Part shown: positions 1-11,837 of the stretch, one piece after another
Numbering within the stretch: the first letter of the stretch is position 1
Layout of the letters: every line of letters begins with the position of its first letter
NCBI GenBank assembly: GCA_958450365.1
Contig: CAUEEP010000742.1
Coordinates: 4,298,501-4,362,500, forward strand
DNA: 64,000 bases
Origin: Mesorhabditis belari
Lineage: Eukaryota > Nematoda > Chromadorea > Rhabditida > Rhabditidae
Direction: 5' to 3'
Notes under the pieces: generated by a model
Database searches by the model: none
The model's input: only the letters and a program-made list of their open reading frames with translations
What the model was told of the DNA's origin: nothing
Made by a program: the position numbers and the translations under genes

Positions 1-9
1 TTTTTATAG

Positions 10-328
10 AACTGGTTCGCTCCAATGCCCACCGCTCCCCCACCAGTGAAAGCTTTCAAACAAGAGACACATCGAGTATTCGGTAAAGGCGGTTTTCAAG
101 ATGCTCCTTTCAGGGTAAGAAAGATTTTCGGCTTCTAATCGAAACCGTTAAACAATCAGTTTTTTCTAATTTTTTTTCAGAATTTCTTAAATTTCTTAAA
201 TTTCTTAAATTTCTTAAACAATTTTATATGCAATACAGAATTTTCTTACTTGCACACGAATCTTTGCTTACTTTTGCAAATCTTTTCTTTTGCAGCCGAT
301 GAATGGAAGAGGCAGAGGCCGAGGCTAA
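10..328 (+). CDS. 3' end of a gene, last two exons (RG-rich tail)
   Basis: Only the C-terminal end lies in the window. One exon (10-114) follows the acceptor TTTTTATAG at 1-9 and ends at a GTAAGA donor. It reads NWFAPMPTAPPPVKAFKQET at its start and is rich in proline, lysine and glycine. The last exon (296-328) follows TTTTGCAG and encodes PMNGRGRGRG then a stop. Phases agree (35 plus 11 codons including the stop). A short arginine-glycine tail is common in RNA-binding proteins, but no domain is visible, so the function is not assigned. The reading frame is supported by clean splice signals on both sides of the intron. Confidence 0.6.
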
Positions 329-1092
329 TTTGTTGTCAAAAATTCGACATTTTTTTCCCAAAAAATAACTCGTTTTACTTCAATTTCCACTAACATTTTT
401 GGCTTGAATTTGCTTTTAAACAAATTTTTAAACCAGAATTCAATTTTTCGACACTGGTTTGACTTCACTTTTTGCGTGTGATATTTAGCTTTTTTCTCGC
501 TTTTTCTTTTTCCATTCGGTTTCTAATCGTGATGCTAAAAAAATGGATTTCTAGGGCTTGAGCTGATCATCTACAGCGATCAATTTCATCACCATTTCAC
601 TTTTTCTTTATCTGCTATTGTTTTGCCGCGTTTTTATGTGCCAAATTGCATCACTCACCAGTCAGCTAAGGAGAATAAAGATTAAATATTTAAATAATAT
701 TCAAATAATATTCAAATAAGATTCAAATAAGATTCAAATACATAACTAAAATTCACTTTTAAAGATACCCACTTTCTTCTAGTTTTACTTTTTTTTATTC
801 TAACTATAAGAAAAAAAAGCCTTTTTGATCACCAAAAGTGATTACCAATCGAGTTTTCACAAAACTTCACAAGGTAATCACTTTTGATAATCACTTTTCA
901 CAAAACTCTATTCAGAATTTTTCAAAACAAGATTCTAATATGGTATATAAATACAAAATTTATCGATTTTTTTTTGCTTTTCCTCTAGCAAGATTGTAAA
1001 TCTCCGTCGAATGCCTGTTGTGAATTCTCTCTTTTTTTTTGCATTGCCTAGCTTTGTGCACGAGTGCGTGTGTGAAATAAATTGTCTTGCGA
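329..1092. other. Intergenic, no gene seen
   Basis: AT-rich spacer between the RG-tail gene and the ShKT gene. It holds poly-T tracts, a short tandem series of ATTCAAATAA-like units near 690-740, and a small inverted pair built on AAGTGATTACC near 835-900. No exon with convincing splice signals was found. A first exon with a signal peptide for the downstream gene could be hidden here, but I could not identify one. Confidence 0.4.
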
Positions 1093-1217
1093 ATGATCTT
1101 TTGCTTTCGTATGCACGTAAGCTCTTTTCAGCCAAATAAGGGACAACAACAGAATTCTTTTGGACAAGGAACAACCGTTAGTTTCTTTGTCGAAGAGGCT
1201 ACAACTCAGCCACCACC

Positions 1218-1249
<32 letters not shown>

Positions 1250-3792
1250 CACAGGTTTGAATGAAATAAAGAAGTTTTGGAAATTGGTAGAGAGGGGATT
1301 GAATTCTCGACCTTATGCTTATTGCTCTACCACTGAGCTATCTAGACTTTTACTTTGCCAAGAGAAATCGATAAACTAAAGAAGAGTTTATAGACGTAAA
1401 ATGTGTAGATCAGCAAAGATAGTTGTTCAAAAAATTGTTTTTCTTTGACTAGGAAAAGGCACCAGATCCTGGTAATCTTTTTCTTCCGCTTCTAGTCTAT
1501 TTGTTAGAGGTTTTGAATATGGATTCCGAATTAGCTTTTAGTTTTCCCAATGAAATAGGTCAGCAATAGCATCGCAAGATCGCTAGATATCTGACATCAA
1601 AGTTTACGTCGGTTATAAGTCTTATTTTACCCAATGATTCATCAATATGAATCAATGAGGGCAAAGATCAAAAAGATGGCCACAAATCATAAACATTTCC
1701 ACTTTGAACCCACAATTTTCTATTCAACTTTTGACCTTTCCCCTCATTGATTCATATTGATGAACCAATGATTCATATTGATGTACCAATGATTCATATT
1801 GATGAACCTTATTTGTTTGAATTATTTGACTGGGATTTCAAGTGGGAGTTAATCAAAAAAAAGCCTCAAAAAAATCGAAAAATCGAGATCCAAGTTTATA
1901 AAGGTAAAATGTGTAGATCAGCAAAGATAGTTGTTCAAAACATTGTTTTTTTTGTCCAGGGAAAGGCACCAGATCAAGGTAATCTTTTTCTTCCGCTTCT
2001 AGTCTATTTGTTAGAGTTTTGAATGTGGTTTCCGATTTCATTTTTCAAGCAAAAGCAATTTCAAATAGCGATTCTCGAATTTCGCGTTTAGTTGAATCAA
2101 AAAAGCAACCAGCAACAGATTTTCGATGATTTTGAGTACAATAGTAGCGCAGTGGATAGTGAGAGCGCTCAGCGCAACCTTTTTTACCGGGCTTAGAATC
2201 TAGTTTGCTGAATTGAGCTGAAATACTGTCGGAATTTGGCTTAAACCTTGATTCCAAATATCTTGCGATACGGAGCTTCATTCGAAGACTTAAAAGCACA
2301 TTTGAAATCACCATTCAAAACTCTATCAAATACACTATAGCTAAAGAAGATATCTAAATCTTCAAGAGCTCAAGAAGATCTCTAAATCTTCAAGAGCTCA
2401 AGAAGATCTCTAAATCTAGAATTCTCTAAATCTTTTCAAGCCCACTACGACGACAAGAAGATCAACAACCGCAGAACCGATTCGCTTCTTTGTCACCACC
2501 ACTCGAAAAATCGTCCCCAATCGACCGGAGCAACGCTTTGAACTCGTTGATGGAGATTCGGAAAGAGATCGGTTCATAGAAATCACAATTAGAGGAATAA
2601 ATTTATATGATTCAGTGAAGAAGTGCTTCAACCGGTGAGACCAAGACCCCATCTACCCTCCCGGCCACAACGACCTTTCAAGAATCGCCCAGAAACGTAA
2701 ATCATTGTCAAATCATTGTCAGCATACAATTTGAAATTTAGAAACACTTTTGTTCCCGTCACCCAAGCTCCGACGTTTGTTTTTGCTTTTTCTGTTTCAT
2801 GCATAAAATTTCAGCTTTGAGTCAACGATCCGGTCGACGAGTCAACGATTTTTCGTCCCTGAATCATTTATTAGACAACAACAACAGGCAAACGTGTTAT
2901 TCAGACAAAGATTTTTGAGATTTTCAGGCTGAAGCGATTCGGAGAAGAATCCTTGCTCAACAACAAGAACAAATTCGGCAACAACTCATTCAACGACAAT
3001 TCCAGCAACAGCTTTCTCAGCAACTGCTTTCCCAGCAACTGCTTTCTCAGCAACAGCTTTCCCAGCAACCGATCGTCAACAATGCGGGTAATTGTTTGCA
3101 ATTGTTTGTAAAAAAGAAAATTTCAACAAAAGAGTTTTTCTTATTAAATTGTTTAAATGATAAAGTTGGAGATTAAAATTTTCATAGAAATAGTTAATTG
3201 ATGGAATTGAATACATACTGTAAATACGTGGAAGCAGGTTGTGAATAGGAACACCTACCGTAAATACTGTAATAGTACCCCACCGCCCTCGTACAGCCGC
3301 GTAGTCGCAAAAGGTTTTTAGTATTTCATTTTTTTCAAAGCGCCCGTACTTTCAAAAAATGCGTCTTTGGTATCAAAAAATAGCCCTGAATTTCAGCTAT
3401 TTTTTGATAAATAAACGCACATTGTAGCATAAACCAGTGCCGAGAAAAACTCGTTCAAAGCTAGACTACGCAACGCTCCGCACCGTCATTATGGGGGTGT
3501 GGGACTATTACAGTATTTACGGTAGAAATAGATGGAAATTGATAAACTCGGGGGAAATCGAGTGATCCTTGATAGATCAAGAGATCTAAATAAAAACCCG
3601 TCAACCCTTAACCTAAGCTTAATGTAAATGTTGTTCAAGAGCCAGTTCAAAACTCGATTTTCTGATCGTTCAGTTGTGTGCGCTGATTTCGATTCTCGAT
3701 GCCCAGCTTGGATCGGTCATTGCCCTTTCAATTCATTTGTCACTCAACGTTGCCCACTCTCTTGCGGACTTTGCCGTTTCCGTATTCAATAA
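1093..3792 (+). CDS. Secreted-type protein with Q-rich region and C-terminal ShKT domain
   Basis: Exons: 1093-1254, 2441-2571, 2616-2696, 2742-2774, 2815-2887 (or 2893), 2928-3087, 3674-3792. All phases agree. The first exon ends in a proline run followed by a threonine run. The third-to-last and second-to-last exons are rich in glutamine (repeats of LLSQQ and QLSQQ type). The last exon carries six cysteines in the order C-x6-C-x5-C-x8-C-x3-C-x2-C, the ShKT (SXC) pattern found in many nematode secreted proteins. The start is uncertain: ATG 1093 gives MIFCFRMHVSSF, which is not a good signal peptide, so an upstream first exon is likely. Intron 2572-2615 is only 44 nt. The intron after 2887 uses either a GC donor (40 nt) or a GT donor (34 nt). 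The ShKT module is usually a protein-interaction or matrix domain in nematodes; no toxin role is implied. Confidence 0.6.
1290..1352 (-). pseudogene. tRNA-like fragment
   Basis: The reverse strand reads TAGCTCAGTGGTAGAGC, a good A-box/D-arm, followed about 20 nt later by a T-arm-like GAATTCAATCCCC. The acceptor ends do not pair and the anticodon stem is poor. This looks like a degraded tRNA or a tRNA-derived short element. Confidence 0.35.
1385..2030. repeat. Direct repeat pair in the first intron of the ShKT gene
   Basis: A segment at about 1385-1520 (start GTTTATAGACGTAAAATGTG) recurs at about 1880-2030 with few changes, including the shared stretch ending CTTCCGCTTCTAGTC. Between them, 1741-1810 holds three short copies of a GATTCATATTGATG(A/T)ACC unit. 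The short open frame across 1747-2022 is a by-product of these repeats and lacks splice support. Confidence 0.5.
3256..3524. mobile_element. MITE, family A (intronic)
   Basis: Terminal inverted repeats TACCGTAAATACTGTAATAG at 3256 and its complement ending at 3524. The interior is shared with copies at 50219-50487, 50531-50764 and 52111-52377. It sits in the last intron of the ShKT gene. No coding capacity. Confidence 0.75.
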
Positions 3793-4111
3793 TTGAATTG
3801 ATGATGATTGAATTTATTGTGATTTATTGAATTTTTCATTTTTCTATATATTATCGTGCTTTCCCGAAGAAATCGGCTTTAAAACATTTCCTAATAAAGA
3901 TGAAATCGAAATCGAAACCACTCATCCAGCTATTTACAAGCTAAGACAATTATTTTGACAATTATTAGTCACCATTATTTTGAACGGGTCAAAGCAAAAA
4001 GCCTTTTTTTCTCCTTTCCCGATAACTGTTCTCTTATCAGCTTTCATTCTTGAACAGGCAAAATCACTTTAAATTTCCGTAAATTTCCGTAAAAAGACTT
4101 TTTCATCAAAA

Positions 4112-6736
4112 ATGATCTTGCAAAAGTTATTTTCAATTCTATTTTCTTCTTTATTCCCTACTTTTATTATCGGAGATCAACCATTGGTCATCACAAAATA
4201 TGGAGCTGTTTTGGGTACATTTCAACAAGTTTCCGATGGAACATTGGTCAACGAGTTCCTTGGAATCCCATTTGCACAGCCGCCGATTGGGAATTTGAGA
4301 TTTGAGGTGAGTGAGATTATCTTATCTTTATCTTTATCTTTATCTAGGTAATCTTTATCTAAACATTTATCAAAACATACAAGCTGATTTACTATATAAA
4401 TGAAATGATCTAAAAACGTAAAACAAAAAGATTGTTGAAGTTGGGTAGAGATTTTACAACCGATTTCACTAGGGAAGAGTACTTACAACTGATTTCGCTA
4501 GGGGAAGAGTACTAGTTCACTAGGGAAGAGTATTTACAACTGATTTCGCTAGGGAAGAGTGCTAGTTCACTAGGGAAGGGTATTTACAACTGATTTCGCT
4601 AGGGAAGAGTACTAGTTCACTAGGGAAGAGTATTTACAACTGATTTCGCTAGGGGAAGAGTACTAGTTCACTAGGGAAGAGCACTTACAACTGACTTCAC
4701 TAGGGGAAGAGTACTAGTTCACTAGGGAAGAGTACTGATTTCACTAGGGAAGAGTACCAGTTCACTTTCGAAACGTACCAGTTCACAGTTTTCGAAACGA
4801 GACTTAGCCTATCCGATAGAAAATCGAACAGCTAATCCGAATCTGTAATCAATGCTGAATACCTGAATGCGAGATTTCTGGAATCAAAGATTTTGCTATA
4901 GCTGCTTGAGTTGCTTGAGCTGAGTTTACGCTTCTCTTTGAACGACGGTGGTGGTGTAGCGGGTAGTGTGCTTGTCGACGGAAAAGATTGGATTCATCTA
5001 GTGAATTCGAATCCCCCATTTGACAAGCCTGACAAGCTTACGTTTCATTTAAAGATTTGGATTCCCCGTTCGATTTTCTATTGCTGAGCTTCTATTGCTG
5101 AGCTCAGCTGAGCCTATTGCTGAGCTTCGGGGCATTTGCTGGGGCTCATTGCTGAGCTTGCTGGGCCTCTTTGGGGGTCTTTGCTGGGCTTCTTGCTGAG
5201 CCTTTGCTGGGTTTGCTGAGCTTCTATTGCTGAGCTTCTATTGCTGAGCTTCTATTGCTGAGCTTCATGAGCTCAATGAATGTAAAGTATCACCTCCAAA
5301 AGATTCAAACTTTTAAACTTTCTCATTTCAGAAACCAAAACCACCAATCACATGGACGAGACCGATGAACACGACAATTTTCTCGAAAGGATGTACACCT
5401 TGCAAGAAGTTAAACAAAGATTTTACAATGATTAGCTAATATTTTTAGAGATAACACTTATTATAGTGAAGATTGTTTGTATTTAAATGTTTGGTCAAAC
5501 GATTTGGCGGTGAGTGAAGGTGCAATTAAAAGACAATTTTGATCAGGGTCTCCAACCAGTGATTGTTTTCATTCATGGCGGCGCTTTTATGGAAGGAAAC
5601 GCTTACACTCATCCAGCTAAACAATGGAGAGAGGTGAGGATTATCAATTTGAAACTCTTAATCACATCAAGCTACAATAAAGCAACATTAAAGCTATATT
5701 AAACTATATTAAAACTATATTAAAACTATAATAAAGCTACATTAAAGCTACACTAAAGCTACACTAAAGCTACAATAAAGCTACATTAAAGCTACATTAA
5801 AGCTACAATAAAGCTACAATAAAGCTACATTAAAGCTACACTAAAGCTACAATAAAGCTACAATAAAGCCACATTAAAGCCACACTAATAAAGCTAAATT
5901 AAAGCTTTTCCTCTCGAATTCCTTTAGATTTTTGCTCGTCGCGGTGTCGTTGCAGTAACAATCCAGTATCGACTTGGCCCTTTCGGCTTTCTATCACTTA
6001 ATGACTCAAAGATTTCACCAAATCTTGGTCTTTGGGATCAAAATTTAGCGCTAAAATGGATTCAGGAGAATATAGGAAAATTTGGAGGTGAAAAGAAACG
6101 AAAACTTGTTTTAAGATGTTCTCTAGGTGATTCAAAACGGGTAACAATTTACGGAGAATCGGCTGGATCGATGTCCGTCGCTGATCACACGATATCGCCA
6201 CAGTCAAAGGGTGAGTTCGGTGAAAAATTAAAAAAAAAACAATTCTTAATCATTAACAAACAATCGTTCTAGGCCTGTTTGCGAATGTAATCGAAATGTC
6301 CGGCTCGAATATGGCGTCGTTTGGACGAGGGCTGAACACAGTCTCCTTTTCACAGGGATACGTGCAAGCTCTTGGTTGTGCGAATGCTTCCGATTATAAA
6401 GTGTAGGGAAAGCAGCTCTTCTCGGTTTTTTTCATTTCAAAGCTATCATATACAAAACCCAAAGCTAATTCGATTCTTTTACACATCTATTGGGTTGGTG
6501 AATTGAAAAGCCAATACAATCTATATATTTTCAAGCTTCAAGCTTAAATATCTCAAGTGTTCTTTGTGCGGCTGGGTAATCGCTTTCCATCTAGCAAATT
6601 CTTCGTGTATAGGGGGCTTTCCTTTTGAAATATTCCTTGTGCCGTTGGATAATCGTTCTCCATTTTACAAACCCTCCGGTATAGGGTGCTTCCCTTTTGG
6701 AATCCTTAAAAGGGGAAAGCCTTTTAGTTTTGCCAT

Positions 6737-6770
<34 letters not shown>

Positions 6771-8965
6771 TAGGCTCAGGCTCAGGCTCAGGCTTAGGCT
6801 CAGGCTCAGGCTCAGGCTTAGGCTCAGGCTTAGGCTCAAGCTTAGGCTCAGGCTCAGGCTCAGGCTTAGGCTCAGGCTTAGGCTCAGGCTTAGGCTCAGG
6901 CTCAGGCTCAGGCTTAGGCTCAAGCTTAGGCTTTGGTTTTGTCATAGCTCCCAGATTTCTGAATCAAAACTTTATCAAAAAAATTCAGATGTCTTCAATC
7001 GAAATCAGCCAACGATTTTCTGAATGTAAAGTATGGTTACGGTGATGTAAATTTGTTCTTTTTGGCATCAAAATTAAACAATTTCCTTAGATTTGTGGCC
7101 TCTCTGGTCTGAATTGGTTGGGTTTTGGGCCGATGCTTGATGGAGAGTTTCTGCCGACAAATGTGAGAATTGAATCGAAGATTTTTAATCACGAAAGATC
7201 AGATACAAGAAGCGATGAGAAATGCCGACAAAATCCCTACAATTATGGGCATCAATCAAAAAGAGGGACGAGCTTTTAGTTCGTTTTTTTTCTAAGCATG
7301 AGAAGAGTGAAAGTGAAATATAGACCGTATTTTCTCTAATAGTAGTGAGCCGATTTGATGACTATTTTATGGTTTCGGGGCTTTTGCAGAAGCTCAACAC
7401 TCTAATCCCCCACAAGATCTCATCGTCAGCTACATTTTCTGATCTCACATCGATAGGTTCTGATAAGCGGTTCTCGAGATTTCGAGCAAGGCCTGGCTCG
7501 AAAGGGCGACGCTCAGTGCAGAGAAAATTAGAGAAACTACTATTAGAGAAAATACGGTACAAATGGATCATGGATACTAGACAAAGAGCTAGCTAAAGAC
7601 AAAGAGCTACTAGAGCTACTAGAGCTACTAGAGCTACTAGAGCTACTAGAGCTACTAGAGCTACTAGAGCTACTAGAGCTACTAGAGCTAACTTTTCTCT
7701 AATAGCTCTACGAAATCTTACAGCTCTCCAAGACGACTCACTCCCAATGTCCCTTCCTGCAAGCGAATGGGGTTTAGCGACGAGCGCATCTATGAAGAAT
7801 TATGTGCAAAACTGGATGGTCAACATTGTAAGAATTTCCTTTTAAATTTTGACTCTTAACTTAAATTCCTAGGGCTACACTCCACAAGAGAAAGAAAACG
7901 CGCTAAACGAGATCTTTGCATTCTTTTCTGAAAATAAAACCAATGACACCGATCATTACTTCTGGATTGAGCAATATGTGCTGGTGAGGATTTGGAAATG
8001 AATTTATTTTGAGAAATAATTTTGTAAAAGGTGGCAATGAAAGATTCCGTTAGAGGGATTGAACCCTCGAGCTTTTCGTGAAAGATACTTTAACCACTGA
8101 GCTATCTTTTAGACTTACTCGGATTTCATCATGAACATCCCAATTGTGAGAGAAGCCGTCGAAAAGACGAAAGCCGGAGTACCAGTTTATGCGTTTCTCT
8201 TTGAAATGTCCAATCCAGCACAATGGCCAACAAACTATCCTGTACAAGGTTTCTTTGATTCAAATCTCAAACTCAAACTCAAACTTTGAATCATTGATTC
8301 ATTGAACCCAATCATTGAGGTCCAGGTTCCAGGTCCAGGTCCAAGTCCAGGTCCAGGTCCAGGTGTCCAGGTGTCCAGGTTCCAGGTCCAGGTGTCCCGG
8401 CTCCAGGTCCAGGTGTCCAGGTTCCAGGTACAGGTCCAGGTGTCCAGGTTCCAGGTCCAGGTGTCCAGGCTCCAGGTCCAGGTGTCCAGGTTCCAGGTAC
8501 GGGTCCAGGTGTCCAGGCTCCAGGTCCAGGTGAAATTTTCCAGGTTCCACACATGCCGGCGAATATCCGTGGATCCTCGAGATGCATCTCAATTTCAACT
8601 ACACCCAAGCCGACATCACCGTCAAAACCCTTATCCAAGAACTTTTCATTCAGTTTTGTAAAACTGGGTAGGTTAAAAGAGAATATTTGAAAGATTTTCC
8701 CTTCCAGAAACCCGTCAATCCCTTCAATGCATTGGAATCCATTCACCGTACAAAACTTTGATTATTTAAGTGTCAATCCGCAAACGCAAATGAAAACTGG
8801 TGAGTTTTGAGGAGAGATTTTGACTTTATAAAGTCATAAAGACTAAAGAGAATTGTATTATCTGATGTCACTTTAGGATGGTTCATGAAAAACTACAAAT
8901 TCTGGACGGAAACGATGGCCAAATACAGTTACGATTACATCTCGCAAAGCAATTGGATCTATTAA
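4112..8965 (+). CDS. Type-B carboxylesterase (alpha/beta hydrolase, cholinesterase family), secreted
   Basis: Sixteen exons: 4112-4306, 5332-5408, 5449-5509, 5547-5633, 5928-6087, 6127-6210, 6273-6400, 6989-7030, 7091-7162, 7203-7278, 7724-7827, 7873-7983, 8113-8248, 8544-8667, 8708-8799, 8877-8965. They join in phase to 545 residues, the normal family length. A hydrophobic signal peptide (about 1-20) is followed by the family signatures: [28 protein letters not shown], the oxyanion-hole HGGAF, and the nucleophile elbow GESAG with Ser about 205. Acid Glu about 323 lies in NQKEG, and His about 448 lies in THAGEY. All three catalytic residues are present, so the enzyme is probably active on ester substrates. 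The C-terminus (SNWIY) has no membrane or GPI signal. Introns hold minisatellites, a mariner-type fragment and a MITE. AATAAA follows at 8994. Confidence 0.92.
4440..4780. repeat. Minisatellite in carboxylesterase intron 1
   Basis: Tandem copies of a unit around CACTAGGGAAGAGTA(C/T) alternating with TTTACAACTGATTTCGCTAG, about 50 nt per full period with smaller internal steps. Non-coding. Confidence 0.7.
4930..5020 (+). pseudogene. tRNA-like fragment (class II size)
   Basis: GGTGGTGTAGCGGGTAGTG resembles an A-box/D-arm. About 45 nt later GAATTCGAATCCC resembles a B-box. Acceptor pairing is absent. It sits in carboxylesterase intron 1 and is probably a tRNA-derived remnant. Confidence 0.3.
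5085..5275. repeat. TTGCTGAGCTTCTA tandem repeat
   Basis: Imperfect array of 14-nt TTGCTGAGCTTCTA-type units in carboxylesterase intron 1, directly upstream of exon 2. Confidence 0.6.
5690..5905. repeat. AAAGCTACATT tandem repeat
   Basis: About twenty copies of an 11-12-nt TAAAGCTACA(A/T) unit fill most of carboxylesterase intron 4. Confidence 0.75.
6487..6935. repeat. Mariner-type fragment followed by (CAGGCT)n array
   Basis: TTGGGTTGGTGAATTGAAAA at 6488 matches the end of the mariner-type MITE family seen at 21629, 44663, 46889 and 59611. It is followed at 6733-6930 by a CAGGCT hexanucleotide array with TAGGCT variants. The open frames here on both strands are repeat artefacts. All of it lies inside carboxylesterase intron 7. 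Confidence 0.65.
7323..7559. mobile_element. MITE, family B (intronic)
   Basis: Ends CCGTATTTTCTCTAATAGTA and its inverted complement, closing with AATACGGT. The interior contains the CGAAAGGGCGACGC motif shared with the half copies at 9354 and 15884 and the longer copies at 11838 and 62846. It lies in carboxylesterase intron 10, followed by a 9-nt AGAGCTACT tandem array at 7600-7690. Confidence 0.7.
8046..8112 (-). pseudogene. tRNA-like fragment
   Basis: The reverse strand has TAGCTCAGTGGTTAAAG (A-box) and a perfect T-arm GAGGGTTCAATCCCTC. A possible anticodon loop TCACGAA would read ACG. The 5' and 3' acceptor strands do not pair, so it is unlikely to be functional. It ends exactly at the acceptor of carboxylesterase exon 13. 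Confidence 0.4.
8318..8545. repeat. GGTCCAGGTGTCCA minisatellite
   Basis: Array of GGTCCA hexamers and longer TCCAGGTGTCCAGGTTCCAG units in carboxylesterase intron 13, ending at the exon 14 acceptor. The overlapping open frames on both strands are periodic translations of the repeat. Confidence 0.75.
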
Positions 8966-9984
8966 TCAAGAGACAATGTTTATACAGAAGCTGAATAAAG
9001 CTCTTCAATTCAATTCCCATAAAATCTCTATGTAAAGAAAAAGATTAAGAATTCAATTAAGCTAAAAGTCTAAAACTGTAAAAAAAAGTGCTTTCTTTCA
9101 TGGCCAACAAACATTGCTCAACATTGGTAACTCAAAAGTTGCAAATATTGTCTGACAATTGACTCACAACAAGCTTTTGTTCAATAGAAATCAAGTTTTA
9201 AAGCATTTACTCTCTTTAACAAATCTAATTTCATTTTCTTGTCCAATCCTATTGATTTCTAAGCAAAAAGCTGTGAAAAAAGTCTTTGAGATTTCAAAAT
9301 GCCACGAGAAATCCATTGAGAATAGGTAAAGCAATCTTTTTTTTGTGTCTTGAATACCGTATTTTCTCTAATGGTAGTGCACCAAGAGCGTCGCCCTTTC
9401 GAACCCGGCTTTGTTGCCGTTTACTCGTACCTTCTGAACAAGTCAGGCCAGGAAAAGCAGGGCCAGAAGCCATAACTTAGAACCAGGCTTGGCCCAGCTA
9501 GGGCAAATGACCTGTCCAGAAAGTCTTTACGCTCCTTTTTGTTACTAGAGAAATCAAGTACAAATGTGAAAGCTGTGAAAAAAGTCTTTGAGATTTCAAA
9601 TTTCAAAATGTCACGTGAAATCCATTGAGAATAGGTAAAGCAATCTTTTTTTTTGTGTCTTGAATAATCAAATTTGATTTTTTTTTCGTTAACAAATTGC
9701 AAATTAAAACTGATCCCAATCTCACATAAAAGAGTTGAAAAGAAATTGAAATGAAATTACAAAATAACAAAAAGAAAACAGAATTACAGATGGAATAACC
9801 GAAATTTGGCCTTAATCCCATTTAGTTTTGTTTTGATTTTATGTTTGATCTTTGATCTTTTCATGTTAAATCTTTTTTTAAAAGCTCACCTTTGGCTTTA
9901 ACTGATAGTTAGCCAAAGATTGTTTTAAAAAAGCAGAACTGGAGAAGCTGTGAGAGTTGTTGTGAGAGTTTTTGAGAGCTGGCC

Positions 9985-10165
9985 TTTAGCTTCTTTTGGC
10001 CTTTAGCTTGTCTTGGCCTTTATCTTGTCTTGGCCTTTAGCTTGTCTTGGCCTTTAGCTTGTCTTGGCCTTTATCTTGTCTTGGCCTTTAGCTTGTCTTG
10101 GCCTTTAGCTTCTCTTGGCCTTTAGCTTGTCTTGAACTTTAGCTTGTCTTGGCCTTTAGCTTGTG
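9985..10165. repeat. 17-nt tandem repeat GTCTTGGCCTTTAGCTT
   Basis: About ten copies of GTCTTGGCCTTTAGCTT with single-base variants, in the intergenic spacer. Confidence 0.75.
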
Positions 10166-10870
10166 AGAGTTGTTTTTACACTAAAGAAAGTAATTGCAGC
10201 TTTTCAGAGAAATAAAGTTAGATAAATTAATAGAAAATCTGGAATCAGCATCCTTGAAAGCCCTATTATATAGATTTCAGGCTTTCTGGCTAACATTTTT
10301 GTCTTTTTTGGCTTTTTTTCAAGCTTTTTGAAGCAGTGAATCCAACAACAAACTGAAATTGTGGCAAAATCATCAAAATCATCAAAAAAAAACAACTTGA
10401 TGCCCTGATGCCTGAGGCAAAACAAAATTCAGACACCACGATTGGCCTTGAAAAATCAATCAACATCAAAAGAAAAACCAACCAGACACAAAACAATGGC
10501 CACTTTTTTTTTTCGAGCACCTTGTCGCTCTAGGAATTGCGTTTTAAAAATAGATTTTCCCCAGGTTTCTAAAATATTTTTCAAAAATTCTGCATTCTGT
10601 GGATATTTTTATTTTTTTAAATGAAATTTTGAGGGATTTTGAGCCATTTTTTGGAGTAATTTGTTCAAAAATAATGCTTGGCAAAAGAAAAAAAAAATTG
10701 ATTTCTCTGGGGAGGAGATTTTGTGGATTTTTTTTTGATTTCTAAGGGATTTTTGAAGAAGAAGAAATGTTAGCCGATCTTTTTTGAGCGTTTATTTTTC
10801 TAAATTTCAAATTTAGGTTGCTCATTTGTACCTCAGTTTTTCGGTAATCGGGGAATTTACAGAAAACAGT

Positions 10871-11272
10871 GTATATGTTACGTCCGAATCTGAGGAGACG
10901 TCCATCTCCGATCCGGACAGCCGAATCTGAGGAGATTCATTCTCTTCCGAAACGGACGTCCATCTCAGAGTGGGACGTCCATCTCAGAGTCGGACGTTCA
11001 TCTCTGAGTCGGACGTCCATCTCAGAGTCGGACGTCCATCTCAGAGTCGGACGTCCATCTCTGAGTCGGACGTCCATCTCAGAGTCGGACGTTCATCTCA
11101 GAGTCGGACGTCCATCTCAGAGATGAACGTCCGACTCTGAGATGAACGTCTATCTCAGAGTCGGACGTCCGTCTCTGAGTCGGACGTCCGTTTCAGAGGA
11201 GAATGAATCTCCTCAGATTCGGACGTCCGGATCGGAGATGGACGTCTCCTCAGATTTGGACGTAACATATAC
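10871..11272. repeat. Foldback element with internal 19-nt tandem array
   Basis: The outer arms start GTATATGTTACGTCC and end with the exact complement. Roughly 60-90 nt of each arm mirror each other (GAATCTGAGGAG, GATCCGGAC and TTCGGACGTCC blocks). The middle is an array of a unit close to CAGAGTCGGACGTCCATCT, about 19 nt. The array turns over near 11120, so most of the element can fold on itself. Confidence 0.75.
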
Positions 11273-11837
11273 ATCTCTCGTCAGAGTTTTAAATTCGATA
11301 AAATCACTACTTTCATTGTGTCTAGACTGACTGATTTCTACGTAAATAATGCGTTTTCTAAAAGATAGCCATTGCAAAAACAATGACCGTAATCTGCTGC
11401 TCGTGCTTAAAACATTTTTTTTTCAAATGAGAAATCAGAAAATTTTTTCAAAATCAACTTCAGATCCCGCTTTTATCCCCCCGCGGAAACTCTTTATTTG
11501 TTTAAAAAGTACAAAATTTTTTTTCTAAATCTTCTCATTTCTCATTTCAATTGAAACCGGCTTCAACAAACATCAAATTTTTCATTTTTTTTTTGTTGGC
11601 TACAATGTGCAAATGTCTTTTATTTCTTTTAATGATATCAAAGAATTTCGAGATACATTTTTTCTTAACATTTTGTAGGACAAATTTTCAGCTTTGTTCA
11701 CCTTTTCTTGGAGTTCTTCAATTGTAAAGAACAATTGAAAAGCTTTTTGAAACAAAGATTTCATAATAACGATAGTTTTCAAAAGCAAAAATGTTTTAGA
11801 AAAGGTTTCTTTTAATTAAACTTTCTTTGCTTTTCTG

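Noticed and set aside
6591..7023. Ser-Leu, Arg-Leu and Pro-Glu repeat proteins
   Set aside because: Translations of the CAGGCT array inside carboxylesterase intron 7.
8235..8746. Pro-Gly or Trp-Thr repeat proteins
   Set aside because: Translations of the GGTCCA minisatellite; the true coding sequence there is carboxylesterase exon 14 in another frame.
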